Position numbers and translations under genes: made by a program. The notes beneath the pieces were generated by a model. It saw nothing but the letters and a program-made list of their open reading frames with translations, was not told the DNA's origin and searched no databases. From the NCBI GenBank assembly GCA_015061815.1, contig SUVW01000011.1, forward strand, positions 1 to 64,000: a stretch of DNA of 64,000 bases, written 5' to 3'. The DNA is from Lentisphaerota bacterium. GTDB lineage: Bacteria > Verrucomicrobiota > Lentisphaeria > Victivallales > Victivallaceae. Positions within the stretch are counted from its first letter, which is position 1. Every line of letters begins with the position of its first letter. Below, one piece after another: positions 44,495-52,234 of the stretch.

Positions 44495-44956
44495 ATGCCG
44501 CGACAGGACCCGAAAGATCCGGTATTGGCCACCAACCGCAAAGCATTCCATGATTATCATGTCATGGAACGCTTTGAAGCCGGTATCCAACTGCGCGGCA
44601 CCGAAGTAAAAAGCTGCCGGGCCCGAGCGATCCAGCTGCAGGAGGGATTTGTAAAAATCGAAAACAATCAGGCCCTTTTGTACAATGTCCATATTGCCGC
44701 TTATGACTTCGGCAACCGTTTCAATCATCAGAGCAAACAGACCCGGCGTCTGCTGCTGCACAAAAAAGAGATTTTGAAACTTGCCCAGTGGATAAATACC
44801 AAAGGCGGCACGCTCATCCCGTTGAAATTTTACCTCCGCAAAGGTCTGGTCAAAGTAGAAATAGCTTACTGCCAGGGAAAAACTCACGCCGATCAGCGGG
44901 AAACTCTGCGCAAACGGGAAACAGAACGGGAACTGCAGCGATTCGTCAGGAAGTGA
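44495..44956 (+). CDS. smpB: SsrA-binding protein SmpB
   Basis: A 153-residue tmRNA-binding protein needed for trans-translation. Core motifs: YHVMERFEAGIQLRGTEVKS, DFGNRFNHQSKQTRRLLLHK and LIPLKFYLRKGLVKVEIAY. The C-terminal basic tail (RETLRKRETERELQRFVRK) is complete. It starts 3 bp after dnaJ, so it is made with the chaperones. Confidence 0.97.
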   Translation: MPRQDPKDPVLATNRKAFHDYHVMERFEAGIQLRGTEVKSCRARAIQLQEGFVKIENNQALLYNVHIAAYDFGNRFNHQSKQTRRLLLHKKEILKLAQWINTKGGTLIPLKFYLRKGLVKVEIAYCQGKTHADQRETLRKRETERELQRFVRK

Positions 44957-44959
44957 CTT

Positions 44960-44989
44960 TTGCCGGCACAAAGAACTTTCTGCCGGCAA
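44960..44989 (+). terminator. Hairpin after smpB
   Basis: A perfect 9-bp inverted repeat TTGCCGGCA / TGCCGGCAA with a 12-base loop just after the smpB stop. No T-run follows, so termination is uncertain. Confidence 0.45.
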
Positions 44990-45011
44990 TTACCGAAAAT
45001 CTGCTTATAAA

Positions 45012-46043
45012 TCACTCTTTTCCCGGCCATGTATGCAGTTCCGTTGCCAACCGCACCTGAAAGAGCGAGTTGTCTCCGCCGGCTGTCCGCCGGATAAATC
45101 TTTCCACCTCCCGGCGGAATGCATGCATCGGCTGGTGCAGCATGAATAATCCCGGCTGCTCCGGAGTGCATATTCCCTGCCCGAAAACCAATATCTGATA
45201 GTCCCGGTTCAACTGCAAATGACAACTTGAAGCGGCCATAATGACCGGAGAAAGCAGAGATTCTTCCGGGATGAATATTTTACGCGGTGGATTTTCTCCG
45301 GAAAAAAGTTTGCTGGCGATCACTGCGTGATCTTTAATAATATCTGAAAAAGGTATTTTGCAGATCCATTGCGGCAAAATATTCACCTGATGACGGATAC
45401 ACTCCTCGTAAAAAGCGATAAGTCTTTCTTTCAAAAAAGACACACGGTCATCCGGCGCCCCGCTGACCAGAGCGATCCGCCTGACTTTTTCACCGTCAAA
45501 AAACACCTCCAGCCCCTCACTTATTCCCGCCCATGAATCAGTCGTCACATAATTGAAACCATCGTAAGTACGGTTTATCAGCAATTGAGCTATCCCTTTA
45601 CGCTGCAAATGATGCATTTGCATGATCTGTTTTTCTCCGGGAAGCATCCAGATCACCAGTTGTCCCGGAGTGAAAAATTCCCCCGGATGCCTTTCGATCA
45701 TCTGCTGATTCACCCAATGTACCGGCAATCCACCGGTATCCAGAGAGTAGAGCATGGCGGCAAAATAATTGTCCCGGGATAACGCGGCAGATTCACTGAC
45801 AATGACCACCTCTTTCACCGGCCGGTCATACGGACCGGGCCGGACAAATGTACCGCTGCCCCGGGCGGCTCCGATAAATCCGGATGCACTCAAATTGGCC
45901 AATGCCCGCTGAACTGTGATGCGGGAACAATTGAATTTCTGCATCAATGTAAATTGGGACGGCAGTTTACTCAATGGGGGATATTCTCCGGAATTGATCT
46001 TTTCCAGCAAAAACGCTTCGATATTGGCGGTTTTAGTATTCAT
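45012..46043 (-). CDS. GntR-type regulator with periplasmic-binding-like sensor domain
   Basis: A 343-residue hybrid regulator. Residues 1-70 are a GntR winged helix (LPSQFTLMQKFNCSRITVQR with the recognition helix). The rest looks like a LacI/periplasmic-binding effector domain (VTTDSWAGISEGLEVFFDG, RRIALVSGAPDDR). This is the architecture of AraR-type repressors. ATG 46043 lies after the promoter at 46086-46113; the longer frame would begin upstream of it. Divergent from the oxidoreductase/isomerase pair, which it probably represses. Confidence 0.88.
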   Translation of the reverse strand: MNTKTANIEAFLLEKINSGEYPPLSKLPSQFTLMQKFNCSRITVQRALANLSASGFIGAARGSGTFVRPGPYDRPVKEVVIVSESAALSRDNYFAAMLYSLDTGGLPVHWVNQQMIERHPGEFFTPGQLVIWMLPGEKQIMQMHHLQRKGIAQLLINRTYDGFNYVTTDSWAGISEGLEVFFDGEKVRRIALVSGAPDDRVSFLKERLIAFYEECIRHQVNILPQWICKIPFSDIIKDHAVIASKLFSGENPPRKIFIPEESLLSPVIMAASSCHLQLNRDYQILVFGQGICTPEQPGLFMLHQPMHAFRREVERFIRRTAGGDNSLFQVRLATELHTWPGKE

Positions 46044-46085
46044 AGACAACCGGTCTCCGATAAAAATTTCATATTCTTTGCATAT

Positions 46086-46113
46086 AATATAAGTCAATAA
46101 GTCAACTTTTCAA
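46086..46113 (-). promoter_or_regulatory. Promoter of the GntR-type regulator gene
   Basis: Minus strand TTGAAA (46108-46113), 16 bp, TATATT (46086-46091). A CAACTTT half-site at 46103-46109 overlaps the -35 box and spacer, so the regulator may repress itself. Confidence 0.6.
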
Positions 46114-46243
46114 ATAAAATTATCGCATCAAGGACAATATTTCTCAAAAATTCACTGCAGATCCCATAAAAAATCGCTTAAAAAAATCCGGTTCAGCGAA
46201 ACCGGAGAGCAGCGAAAGCAATCCGGCGACGGGGGTGGTTTCA

Positions 46244-46272
46244 AAAGTTGAATATATCATTAATACAACTTT
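46244..46272. promoter_or_regulatory. Probable operator of the GntR-type regulator
   Basis: Inverted repeat AAAGTTG-N15-CAACTTT, about 26 bp upstream of the -35 box of the oxidoreductase promoter. One more half-site overlaps the regulator's own promoter. Confidence 0.5.
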
Positions 46273-46297
46273 CTATCTTTATATTCACAAAAAAGAT

Positions 46298-46326
46298 TTG
46301 TAAAATTATTGATACGCCACTATATT
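46298..46326 (+). promoter_or_regulatory. Promoter of the oxidoreductase/isomerase pair
   Basis: TTGTAA (46298-46303), 17 bp, TATATT (46321-46326). Confidence 0.6.
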
Positions 46327-46433
46327 TATTCTGACAGCAACTGTTTTTGTTTCAAAAGACGGCAGACAGAGAATCATCCGGGAAATTACGGAAAATTTTG
46401 CCCCTGCCTTCACAAACAACGGAGAAAATGATT

Positions 46434-47600
46434 ATGGCAAAACAAGTTGGATTCGGCATTATCGGTATCGGGAATATGGGTTCAGCCCATGCCCAGATGA
46501 TGAAAAACATTCCGAATGTGAAGCTGGTGGCGGCCTGCGACATCAAGGAGTCGGCATTTGACCGGCTTCCGGCAGAATACCGGGATTCGGTGATTTGCTG
46601 CACTGATATAGAAAAGTTCTGGGAAGTCCCCGGCCTGGAAGCGGTTTTGATCGCAGTTCCGCACTACTTCCACGTGGATCTGGCAATTGCCGCGATGGAA
46701 CATGGCAAACATATCATCGTGGAAAAACCCATTGCCGTACACAAAAAAGAGGCCGAAAGATTGCTGGCAGCGGCCGAAAAGTATCCTGATCTGGTCCGCA
46801 GCACCATGTTCAATCAGCGGACACTGCCGGCGCACCGCAAATTAAAGTCATTGATCGACAACGGTGAACTCGGCGAAATCAACCGGGTCACGTGGGTCAT
46901 CACCGATTGGTTCAGAACACAGCTTTATTATGATTCCGGGGATTGGCGGGCGACATGGGCCGGTGAAGGCGGCGGCGTACTGCTCAATCAGTGTCCGCAT
47001 CAGCTGGACTTGATGCAATGGCTCTTCGGTCTGCCGGAAAAGGTCACCGCACAGGCAAAAATCGGCAAATACCATGATATCGAAGTGGAAGATGAGGTCA
47101 ATGCTTATCTGGAATATTCCGGCAACTGTACCGCAAATTTCATCACCACCACCGGAGAAGCTCCGGGAAGCAACCGTCTGGAAATCGCCGCACAGAGAGG
47201 GAAAGTGATCCTGGAAAACGGAGAATTGTCCTTTATCCGCAATGAGATCGAAACCGGCAAACAGATCAGGGAATCCAAATCCGGTTTTGCCAAACCGGAA
47301 ACCTGGCAGTGCCGGATAAACCTGCTTCCTGAATCCCGCCCGCAGCACGCGGTTATCGTGGAAAATGTCGCCAATGCCATCCTTAACGGTGAAAAATTGA
47401 TCGCACCGCTGGCCGAAGGCATCCGGGGATTGGAACTGGGCAATGCCATGTTGCTGAGCGGATTGAAAAACCGCACAGTCACCCTGCCCATAGACAGTGA
47501 CGAATACGCGGAAATGCTGGATAAATTGGTCAAAAATTCCCGCTTCATCAAAAAAGATGTCAAAGAGTATTCTGCGGAAAATATGAGTTCAACTTATTAA
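46434..47600 (+). CDS. Gfo/Idh/MocA family oxidoreductase (second copy)
   Basis: A 388-residue NAD(P)-dependent oxidoreductase. The Rossmann motif GFGIIGIGNMGSAHAQ is at the N-terminus; IIVEKPIAVHKKEAE carries the EKP motif; GGGVLLNQCPHQLDLMQW is the catalytic-side helix. ATG 46434 has GGAGAA at good spacing; upstream frame is leader. Paired with a TIM-barrel isomerase 14 bp downstream and under the divergent GntR-type regulator. Substrate unknown, most likely a sugar or inositol derivative. Confidence 0.9.
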   Translation: MAKQVGFGIIGIGNMGSAHAQMMKNIPNVKLVAACDIKESAFDRLPAEYRDSVICCTDIEKFWEVPGLEAVLIAVPHYFHVDLAIAAMEHGKHIIVEKPIAVHKKEAERLLAAAEKYPDLVRSTMFNQRTLPAHRKLKSLIDNGELGEINRVTWVITDWFRTQLYYDSGDWRATWAGEGGGVLLNQCPHQLDLMQWLFGLPEKVTAQAKIGKYHDIEVEDEVNAYLEYSGNCTANFITTTGEAPGSNRLEIAAQRGKVILENGELSFIRNEIETGKQIRESKSGFAKPETWQCRINLLPESRPQHAVIVENVANAILNGEKLIAPLAEGIRGLELGNAMLLSGLKNRTVTLPIDSDEYAEMLDKLVKNSRFIKKDVKEYSAENMSSTY

Positions 47601-47614
47601 AAGAGGTAAAAAAA

Positions 47615-48538
47615 ATGTTTCTCACCGGATTTGCCGATGAAGCCGGCGCAGATTTTGCGCTTCAATTGCAGGCGACAGCTGAACTGGGCTGGAAATTTAT
47701 TGAAACCCGCAATATCAATGGCAAAACACTTGCCACATTGAGCGATGAGGAGTTCGAAAAAATTTCCGGGCAGCTGGACGATGCAGGTATCCGTATCAAC
47801 TGCTTCGGCAGTGCCATCGCCAACTGGGGCAAAGACCCGCGCAAAGAAGAGGATTTTCAAGCTTCGCTGGATGAACTCAACGCCGCCTTGCCCAGAATGC
47901 AGAAACTCGGCATCAAGCTGGTACGCGGCATGAGTTTCGCCGCCCCGCTGAAAGGTGTATCACCGGATGATCCGGAACTGGAAGCAATGATCTTCAAAAA
48001 AGTCCGGCGTCTGGTGGAAATATGCGCCGATAACGGCGTGGTATACGGACACGAAAACTGCATGAATTACGGTGGTTTATCGTGGCAGCACACCTTGAAA
48101 CTGCTGGAAAAAGTCGATCATGAAAACCTCAAACTCATCTATGATACCGGCAATCCGTGTTTCAATTACCGCTGGATCGGCGAACCGCCCTATCCGCTGC
48201 AAAGTTCATGGGAATTTTACAGCAAGGTAAAAGAACACATCGTATATATCCATATAAAAGACGGTCTGGCTCTGCCGGGGGATGACTGTCAGGAACGCCC
48301 GAATTGCCACTTTACCCATGCCGGATTCGGCACCGGAGATGTGCGGGCGATCGTCACCGATCTGATTTCCGGCGGCTATGACGGCGGTTTTTCGATGGAA
48401 CCGCACCTGTCTGTGGTGTTCCATGATAAGGATCAGGGGGAAACTGAAGCCGACATCCGTTACCGCAATTATATTGAATACGGCCGGAGATTTGAGAACC
48501 TGCTGCGCGAATGTCAGGAGATGGCCACGCTCAATTGA
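47615..48538 (+). CDS. Sugar phosphate isomerase/epimerase family protein
   Basis: A 307-residue TIM-barrel. FLTGFADEAGADFALQLQAT at the start, VYGHENCMNYGG, KLIYDTGNPCFNYRW and IVYIHIKDGL give the usual metal-site pattern. The second gene of the regulated pair 46434-48538, it likely works on the product of the oxidoreductase. Confidence 0.88.
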   Translation: MFLTGFADEAGADFALQLQATAELGWKFIETRNINGKTLATLSDEEFEKISGQLDDAGIRINCFGSAIANWGKDPRKEEDFQASLDELNAALPRMQKLGIKLVRGMSFAAPLKGVSPDDPELEAMIFKKVRRLVEICADNGVVYGHENCMNYGGLSWQHTLKLLEKVDHENLKLIYDTGNPCFNYRWIGEPPYPLQSSWEFYSKVKEHIVYIHIKDGLALPGDDCQERPNCHFTHAGFGTGDVRAIVTDLISGGYDGGFSMEPHLSVVFHDKDQGETEADIRYRNYIEYGRRFENLLRECQEMATLN

Positions 48539-48707
48539 TACGGAAGTTTTTGTTATTGTCCCATTTGTTGTGATGCCATCATACCGTCGGTGTCGCCGCG
48601 TGGATAATCTCTTGTCAAAACGTCGGATACCGGTTCAGTCGAGCAGGTTTACTGCACCTTGTCCTCCGTAGCCCCGGCGAAGGAGGATCCTGCTCATCCG
48701 CCTTGTT

Positions 48708-48780
48708 TTGACTTCGACCTTATCTCACGCTGCATCCACCGATAGAATTTGACGGCGACCTTACCTCGCACTGCACCGCC
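48708..48780 (+). repeat. Two imperfect 33-bp direct repeats
   Basis: TTTGAC-N2-CGACCTTA-N-CTC followed by CTGCA and a CACCG-like end occurs twice, 40 bp apart (48708-48741 and 48748-48780), with about three quarters of bases identical. Confidence 0.55.
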
Positions 48781-48862
48781 GGGAAAAACGGTTTGATACG
48801 ACCGGCGGATGCAGAATAAAATCAAAACAGTGATAAAATTTTGATTTTTTTATTCTGGCGGC

Positions 48863-48891
48863 TTGAAAAAGCTGTTTAAAGAGTGTACTTT
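48863..48891 (+). promoter_or_regulatory. Promoter of the L36-S13-S11-rpoA-L17 operon
   Basis: TTGAAA (48863-48868), 17 bp, TACTTT (48886-48891). Confidence 0.55.
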
Positions 48892-49134
48892 AAAGTAAAT
48901 ACCGGAAGTGTATCGCGGATTTTGAACGGCATATTCCACCGCACGTTCATAATTTGACTGCTCCCGGAGACGATGACAAGCTTAGTTTGTGCGGCGTCAC
49001 CTCTTGCCCGTCCGATCGCGGAGGGGAAGGATGGTTACGCACCTTTTTCGTGTCTTTAAACGGCCGGAAAGGTAAACAAAAGCTGCTGAAAGTTGAGACT
49101 TTTAACAAGCTTAAAGCAAATAGGAGAAAAGAAA

Positions 49135-49251
49135 ATGAAAGTCAGAGCGTCGGTGAAACGCAGATGTGAATTCTGCCAGATCATCAAACGTAACGGCAAG
49201 ATCCGGGTCATCTGCTCCCGCGATGCACGCCACAAACAGTGCCAGGGCTGA
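49135..49251 (+). CDS. rpmJ: 50S ribosomal protein L36
   Basis: A 38-residue zinc-ribbon protein, start [15 protein letters not shown], with C11, C14, C27 and H33 as zinc ligands. TAGGAG precedes the ATG. It opens the alpha-type operon here; S13 follows after 58 bp. Zinc-binding form. Confidence 0.96.
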   Translation: MKVRASVKRRCEFCQIIKRNGKIRVICSRDARHKQCQG

Positions 49252-49309
49252 ACCTGGTGAGAAAGAATGTAATTCATTCATAAAAGGTTAACTATAAAGG
49301 ATTAAAATC

Positions 49310-49708
49310 ATGCCCCGTATCATTGGTGTGGACATCCCCGGAAACAAGCGCATCGAATATTCTCTGCGCTACCTCTATGGCATCGGCCCGGCCAAGGCGT
49401 TGGAGATCATCGCCAAAGTCGGTATCGACCGTGACCTCATGGCGAAAGACCTGACCCAGGATCAGATCGCCGCAATTACCAAAATGCTTCAGGATGATCT
49501 CCTCGTTGAGGGTGATCTCCGTCGTGCCGTTGCCGCCGACATCCGCCGTTTGCAGCAGATCAACTGCTATCGCGGTATCCGGCATCGCCGCAACCTGCCC
49601 TGTCACGGCCAGCGGACCAAAACCAACGCCCGTACCCGTAAAGGCAAGAAAGTTACCATCGGCGCAATCCGCGACAAAACACAGCGTCGTCTCGCCGCCA
49701 AAGGCTGA
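49310..49708 (+). CDS. rpsM: 30S ribosomal protein S13
   Basis: A 132-residue head protein: PRIIGVDIPGNKRIEYSLRY at the start and CYRGIRHRRNLPCHGQRTKT at the end are diagnostic. AAAGGA precedes the ATG. Confidence 0.97.
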   Translation: MPRIIGVDIPGNKRIEYSLRYLYGIGPAKALEIIAKVGIDRDLMAKDLTQDQIAAITKMLQDDLLVEGDLRRAVAADIRRLQQINCYRGIRHRRNLPCHGQRTKTNARTRKGKKVTIGAIRDKTQRRLAAKG

Positions 49709-49767
49709 TAAAGCAGCCTGATTCAAGCATCAAGTATTAACAATTTCAATTTGGAAAGTATAGAAAA

Positions 49768-50205
49768 ATGGCTGAAGAAGTGAAAGTTGCGGAAGTCACC
49801 GCGCAGGAGGCGGAAACCACCGCCCCCGTCCAGAGACAGCGCAGCAAAAGCGGTCGCTATATTCCCAGCGGTATCGCCTATGTCCTGGCGACATTCAATA
49901 ACACCAAAGTCACCTTTACCGATCTGCATGGCAATGTCATCAGCTGGTCCACCGGCGGCAAAAACGGTTTCAAAGGCTCACGCAAGAGCACCGCTTACGC
50001 TGCCCAGGTAATCGCCGGCGATGCCGCCAAAAAAGCTATGCTCCTCGGGATGAAAGAAGTCGAAGTCCGCATTAAAGGACCCGGTGCCGGTCGTGAATCC
50101 GCCGTTCGCGGTATCGCCGCTGCCGGTATGGAGATCAGCGTGATCAAAGATATCACTCCGGTTCCCCACAACGGCTGCCGTCCCCCGAAACGCCGCCGCG
50201 TCTGA
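49768..50205 (+). CDS. rpsK: 30S ribosomal protein S11
   Basis: A 145-residue platform protein with [32 protein letters not shown] and the canonical ending [13 protein letters not shown]. The first 25 or so residues form an extra acidic, alanine-rich extension. S4, which usually follows, is absent. Confidence 0.96.
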   Translation: MAEEVKVAEVTAQEAETTAPVQRQRSKSGRYIPSGIAYVLATFNNTKVTFTDLHGNVISWSTGGKNGFKGSRKSTAYAAQVIAGDAAKKAMLLGMKEVEVRIKGPGAGRESAVRGIAAAGMEISVIKDITPVPHNGCRPPKRRRV

Positions 50206-50314
50206 TGATGGAAAAAGTGCGTTCCGGAGGGTTTCCGGAACTCACTCAGGCAGATGCTGCAAGTTTAGTTGAATAAGTGTCCGTTGCGGCACACAATTTT
50301 TGGAGGATAGAGTT

Positions 50315-51331
50315 ATGAGTTCATCAATCGGTTTTCCGATGCCCAAGTCGCTCATCGTTGACGAAACGACAGAGACCCCGACTTACGCAAAGTTTACCGC
50401 CCAGCCGCTTCAGCGCGGTTTCGGACATACCCTGGGCAACTCTTTGCGCCGGGTGCTGCTGTCATCGCTTGACGGTGCGGCCATCTCATCTGTGCGGATC
50501 GATAATGCAAAACATGAATTCGATTCTCTCGACAATGTCGTTGAGGATATCACCGAGATCGTACTCAATTTGAAGTGCGTCAAACTCAATATCCATGCTG
50601 AAGGTCCCAAAACTCTTGAGATCGTCAAAGATAAAGCCGGTGAAATCACCGCTGCTGACATCGTTTGCGACAGCACTGTTGAAGTGCTTAATCCGGAGCA
50701 ATTGATCTGCACTTTGGATAAAGATAAAAAATTCCACGCCGTTATCGAAGTGGTCAATGGTCGCGGATACCTCCCCGCCGAGGAGAATAATGCTCCCCGG
50801 ACCATCGGGACGATCCCGGTCGATTGTCTTTTCAGCCCCGTCACCCGTGTCAACTATCAGGTCGGTGCGGCCCGTGTCGGCGAAGAGACCGAAATGGACA
50901 GTCTTGAACTGGAAATCTGGACCGATGGCAGAATTTCTCCGCGCAATGCGCTGGAAGAAGCTGCCCGGATCCTGCGTGATCATCTGCAGCCGTTCATGGG
51001 TTCGCAGGTTCAGGAAAAGAATGTCATCCTGACCGAGGAAGAAGAAAGACAATTCAAGATGCTCTCACAGGATGTCGAAGTCCTCGACCTCTCTGTCCGG
51101 GCAATGAACTGCCTGAACAGCGCAAATATCAAGCTGGTGTTTGAGCTGTGCAATAAGACTGAAAGCCGGATGCTTAAATATCGCAACTTCGGCAAAAAGT
51201 CACTGGATGAAATCAAAGAAAAAATTGAAAAGCACGGTCTGGAGCTGGGAATGACTCTCAGCGACCGGCTGCTGGCCGCCCTCGAAGCGGAAGCTGCCAA
51301 AGTGAGATCCGATGCGGAGGAGAGTAATTAA
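50315..51331 (+). CDS. rpoA: DNA-directed RNA polymerase subunit alpha
   Basis: A 338-residue protein. The N-terminal dimerisation domain has FTAQPLQRGFGHTLGNSLRR; the C-terminal domain has ALNCLNSANIK-type helix (AMNCLNSANIKLVFELC) and YRNFGKKSLDEIKEKIEKHG, which contact UP elements and activators. ATG 50315 has GGAGGA upstream; the frame opens 5 codons earlier. A GTTCCGGA/TCCGGAAC hairpin (50221-50241) lies in the 110-bp gap after S11, where S4 would usually be encoded. Confidence 0.97.
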   Translation: MSSSIGFPMPKSLIVDETTETPTYAKFTAQPLQRGFGHTLGNSLRRVLLSSLDGAAISSVRIDNAKHEFDSLDNVVEDITEIVLNLKCVKLNIHAEGPKTLEIVKDKAGEITAADIVCDSTVEVLNPEQLICTLDKDKKFHAVIEVVNGRGYLPAEENNAPRTIGTIPVDCLFSPVTRVNYQVGAARVGEETEMDSLELEIWTDGRISPRNALEEAARILRDHLQPFMGSQVQEKNVILTEEEERQFKMLSQDVEVLDLSVRAMNCLNSANIKLVFELCNKTESRMLKYRNFGKKSLDEIKEKIEKHGLELGMTLSDRLLAALEAEAAKVRSDAEESN

Positions 51332-51333
51332 TC

Positions 51334-51699
51334 ATGCGTCATAAAGTCGCCACTTTCAAAATCGGTCGCTCCGGCGCACACCGCCGGGCGATGCTCGCCA
51401 ATATGGCGAACAGCCTGTTCATCAATGGTCAGATCGAAACCACCATCGTCAAGGCCAAAGAACTGCGCCGTTTTGCTGAAAAACTGATCACCACCGGTAA
51501 AAAAGGTGACATCCACAGCCGCCGTCTGGCTTTTGCCAAACTTCGCAGCCGTGATGCGGTCAAAAATCTTTTTGACGTGGTTGCCCCGGCCTATGCCGAG
51601 CGCAACGGCGGTTATACCCAGATTTTCAAATTGGGCTTCCGTCGCGGGGATGCTGCCGAAATGTGCTTGATCAAACTCGTTCAGAACGAGACAAAGTAA
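51334..51699 (+). CDS. rplQ: 50S ribosomal protein L17
   Basis: A 121-residue protein: MRHKVATFKIGRSGAHRRAM and NLFDVVAPAYAERNGGYTQI are diagnostic. It follows rpoA by 2 bp and ends the operon at the terminator 51789-51824. Confidence 0.97.
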   Translation: MRHKVATFKIGRSGAHRRAMLANMANSLFINGQIETTIVKAKELRRFAEKLITTGKKGDIHSRRLAFAKLRSRDAVKNLFDVVAPAYAERNGGYTQIFKLGFRRGDAAEMCLIKLVQNETK

Positions 51700-51788
51700 G
51701 TTCCGGGCAGAGGTGATTCAAAAGGGGAACCGAAAAATCAACTGCAATGAGTTTCAGGAACTTTTGAAATTACCGCGTCAACAATACA

Positions 51789-51824
51789 AGCTGATCTGCT
51801 TTATGGTGGATCAGCTTTTTTATT
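51789..51824 (+). terminator. Terminator of the L36-L17 operon
   Basis: AAGCTGATC (51789-51797) pairs with GATCAGCTT (51810-51818), followed by TTTTTTATT. Confidence 0.88.
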
Positions 51825-51825
51825 A

Positions 51826-51940
51826 ACAATGTCCCAAATTTTGTAAAACTTGCATTCAAAATCCGTTGCGATTGCGATAATCGCAAACATTATGATTTGT
51901 CGACTGCGCAATAACGTTTTTACTCCAACCGGCTTGTCAC
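51826..51940 (-). repeat. Dispersed repeat R3 (promoter region deleted)
   Basis: Matches R2 from AATGTCCCAAATT through GCATTCAA and CCGTTG to ATTATGATTTGTC and CTCCAACCGG. About 20 bases that hold the -10 box in R1 and R2 are missing, and TTGACA has become TCGACA, so this copy should be silent. Confidence 0.65.
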
Positions 51941-51988
51941 GATGTAGTAAAAAGGAGACGGAAGGGAGATTTACTGGAGAATTTCCGT

Positions 51989-52205
51989 GATGCGAAGTTT
52001 CAAGAATTTTTGATGAGTTTTGAAATTGCCTCGATATAACGAGGTAATTGCAAAAGTAATTCGAAAATAATTTGAAAAATCAGCATCGATGAAATTGATG
52101 CGGTAGTTTGAGCGTGGCTATTGAATAAATAACCACCGAAAACGCTCCGCAACAAGATCGCGATGCGGAATTTCAAAAATTTTTGAGGACTTTTGAAATT
52201 GCCTC
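51989..52205 (+). repeat. Pair of 44-bp direct repeats
   Basis: GATGCG-AA-TTTCAA...TTTTTGA and TTTTGAAATTGCCTC occur at 51989-52032 and 52162-52205, 173 bp apart. A shorter relative (GAGTTTCAGGAACTTTTGAAATT) sits at 51750-51772. Confidence 0.6.
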
Positions 52206-52234
52206 ATAACAACAATTAATAAAGGATTTCCGCC

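Larger units (their letters stand above)
46044..46433. other. 390-bp divergent regulatory region
   Basis: Gene-less interval between the GntR-type regulator and the oxidoreductase. It holds both promoters and the inverted repeat at 46244-46272; nothing else is recognised in it. Confidence 0.6.
48539..49134 (+). other. 596-bp stretch before the L36 operon
   Basis: No convincing gene. It contains a TCCTCC/GGAGGA hairpin (about 48661-48686), a pair of 33-bp imperfect direct repeats (48708-48741 and 48748-48780), a fragment resembling the right end of repeat R2 (48791-48814), the operon promoter at 48863-48891, and about 240 nt of GC-rich leader before L36. Confidence 0.5.
51700..52234 (+). other. 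535-bp gene-less stretch after L17
   Basis: It contains the L17 terminator, repeat copy R3 (51826-51940) and two 44-bp direct repeats (51989-52032 and 52162-52205). No gene is supported. Confidence 0.6.

Noticed and set aside
48954-49169. 71-codon frame upstream of L36
   Set aside because: It overlaps the start of the real L36 gene in another frame and has no ribosome site or similarity.
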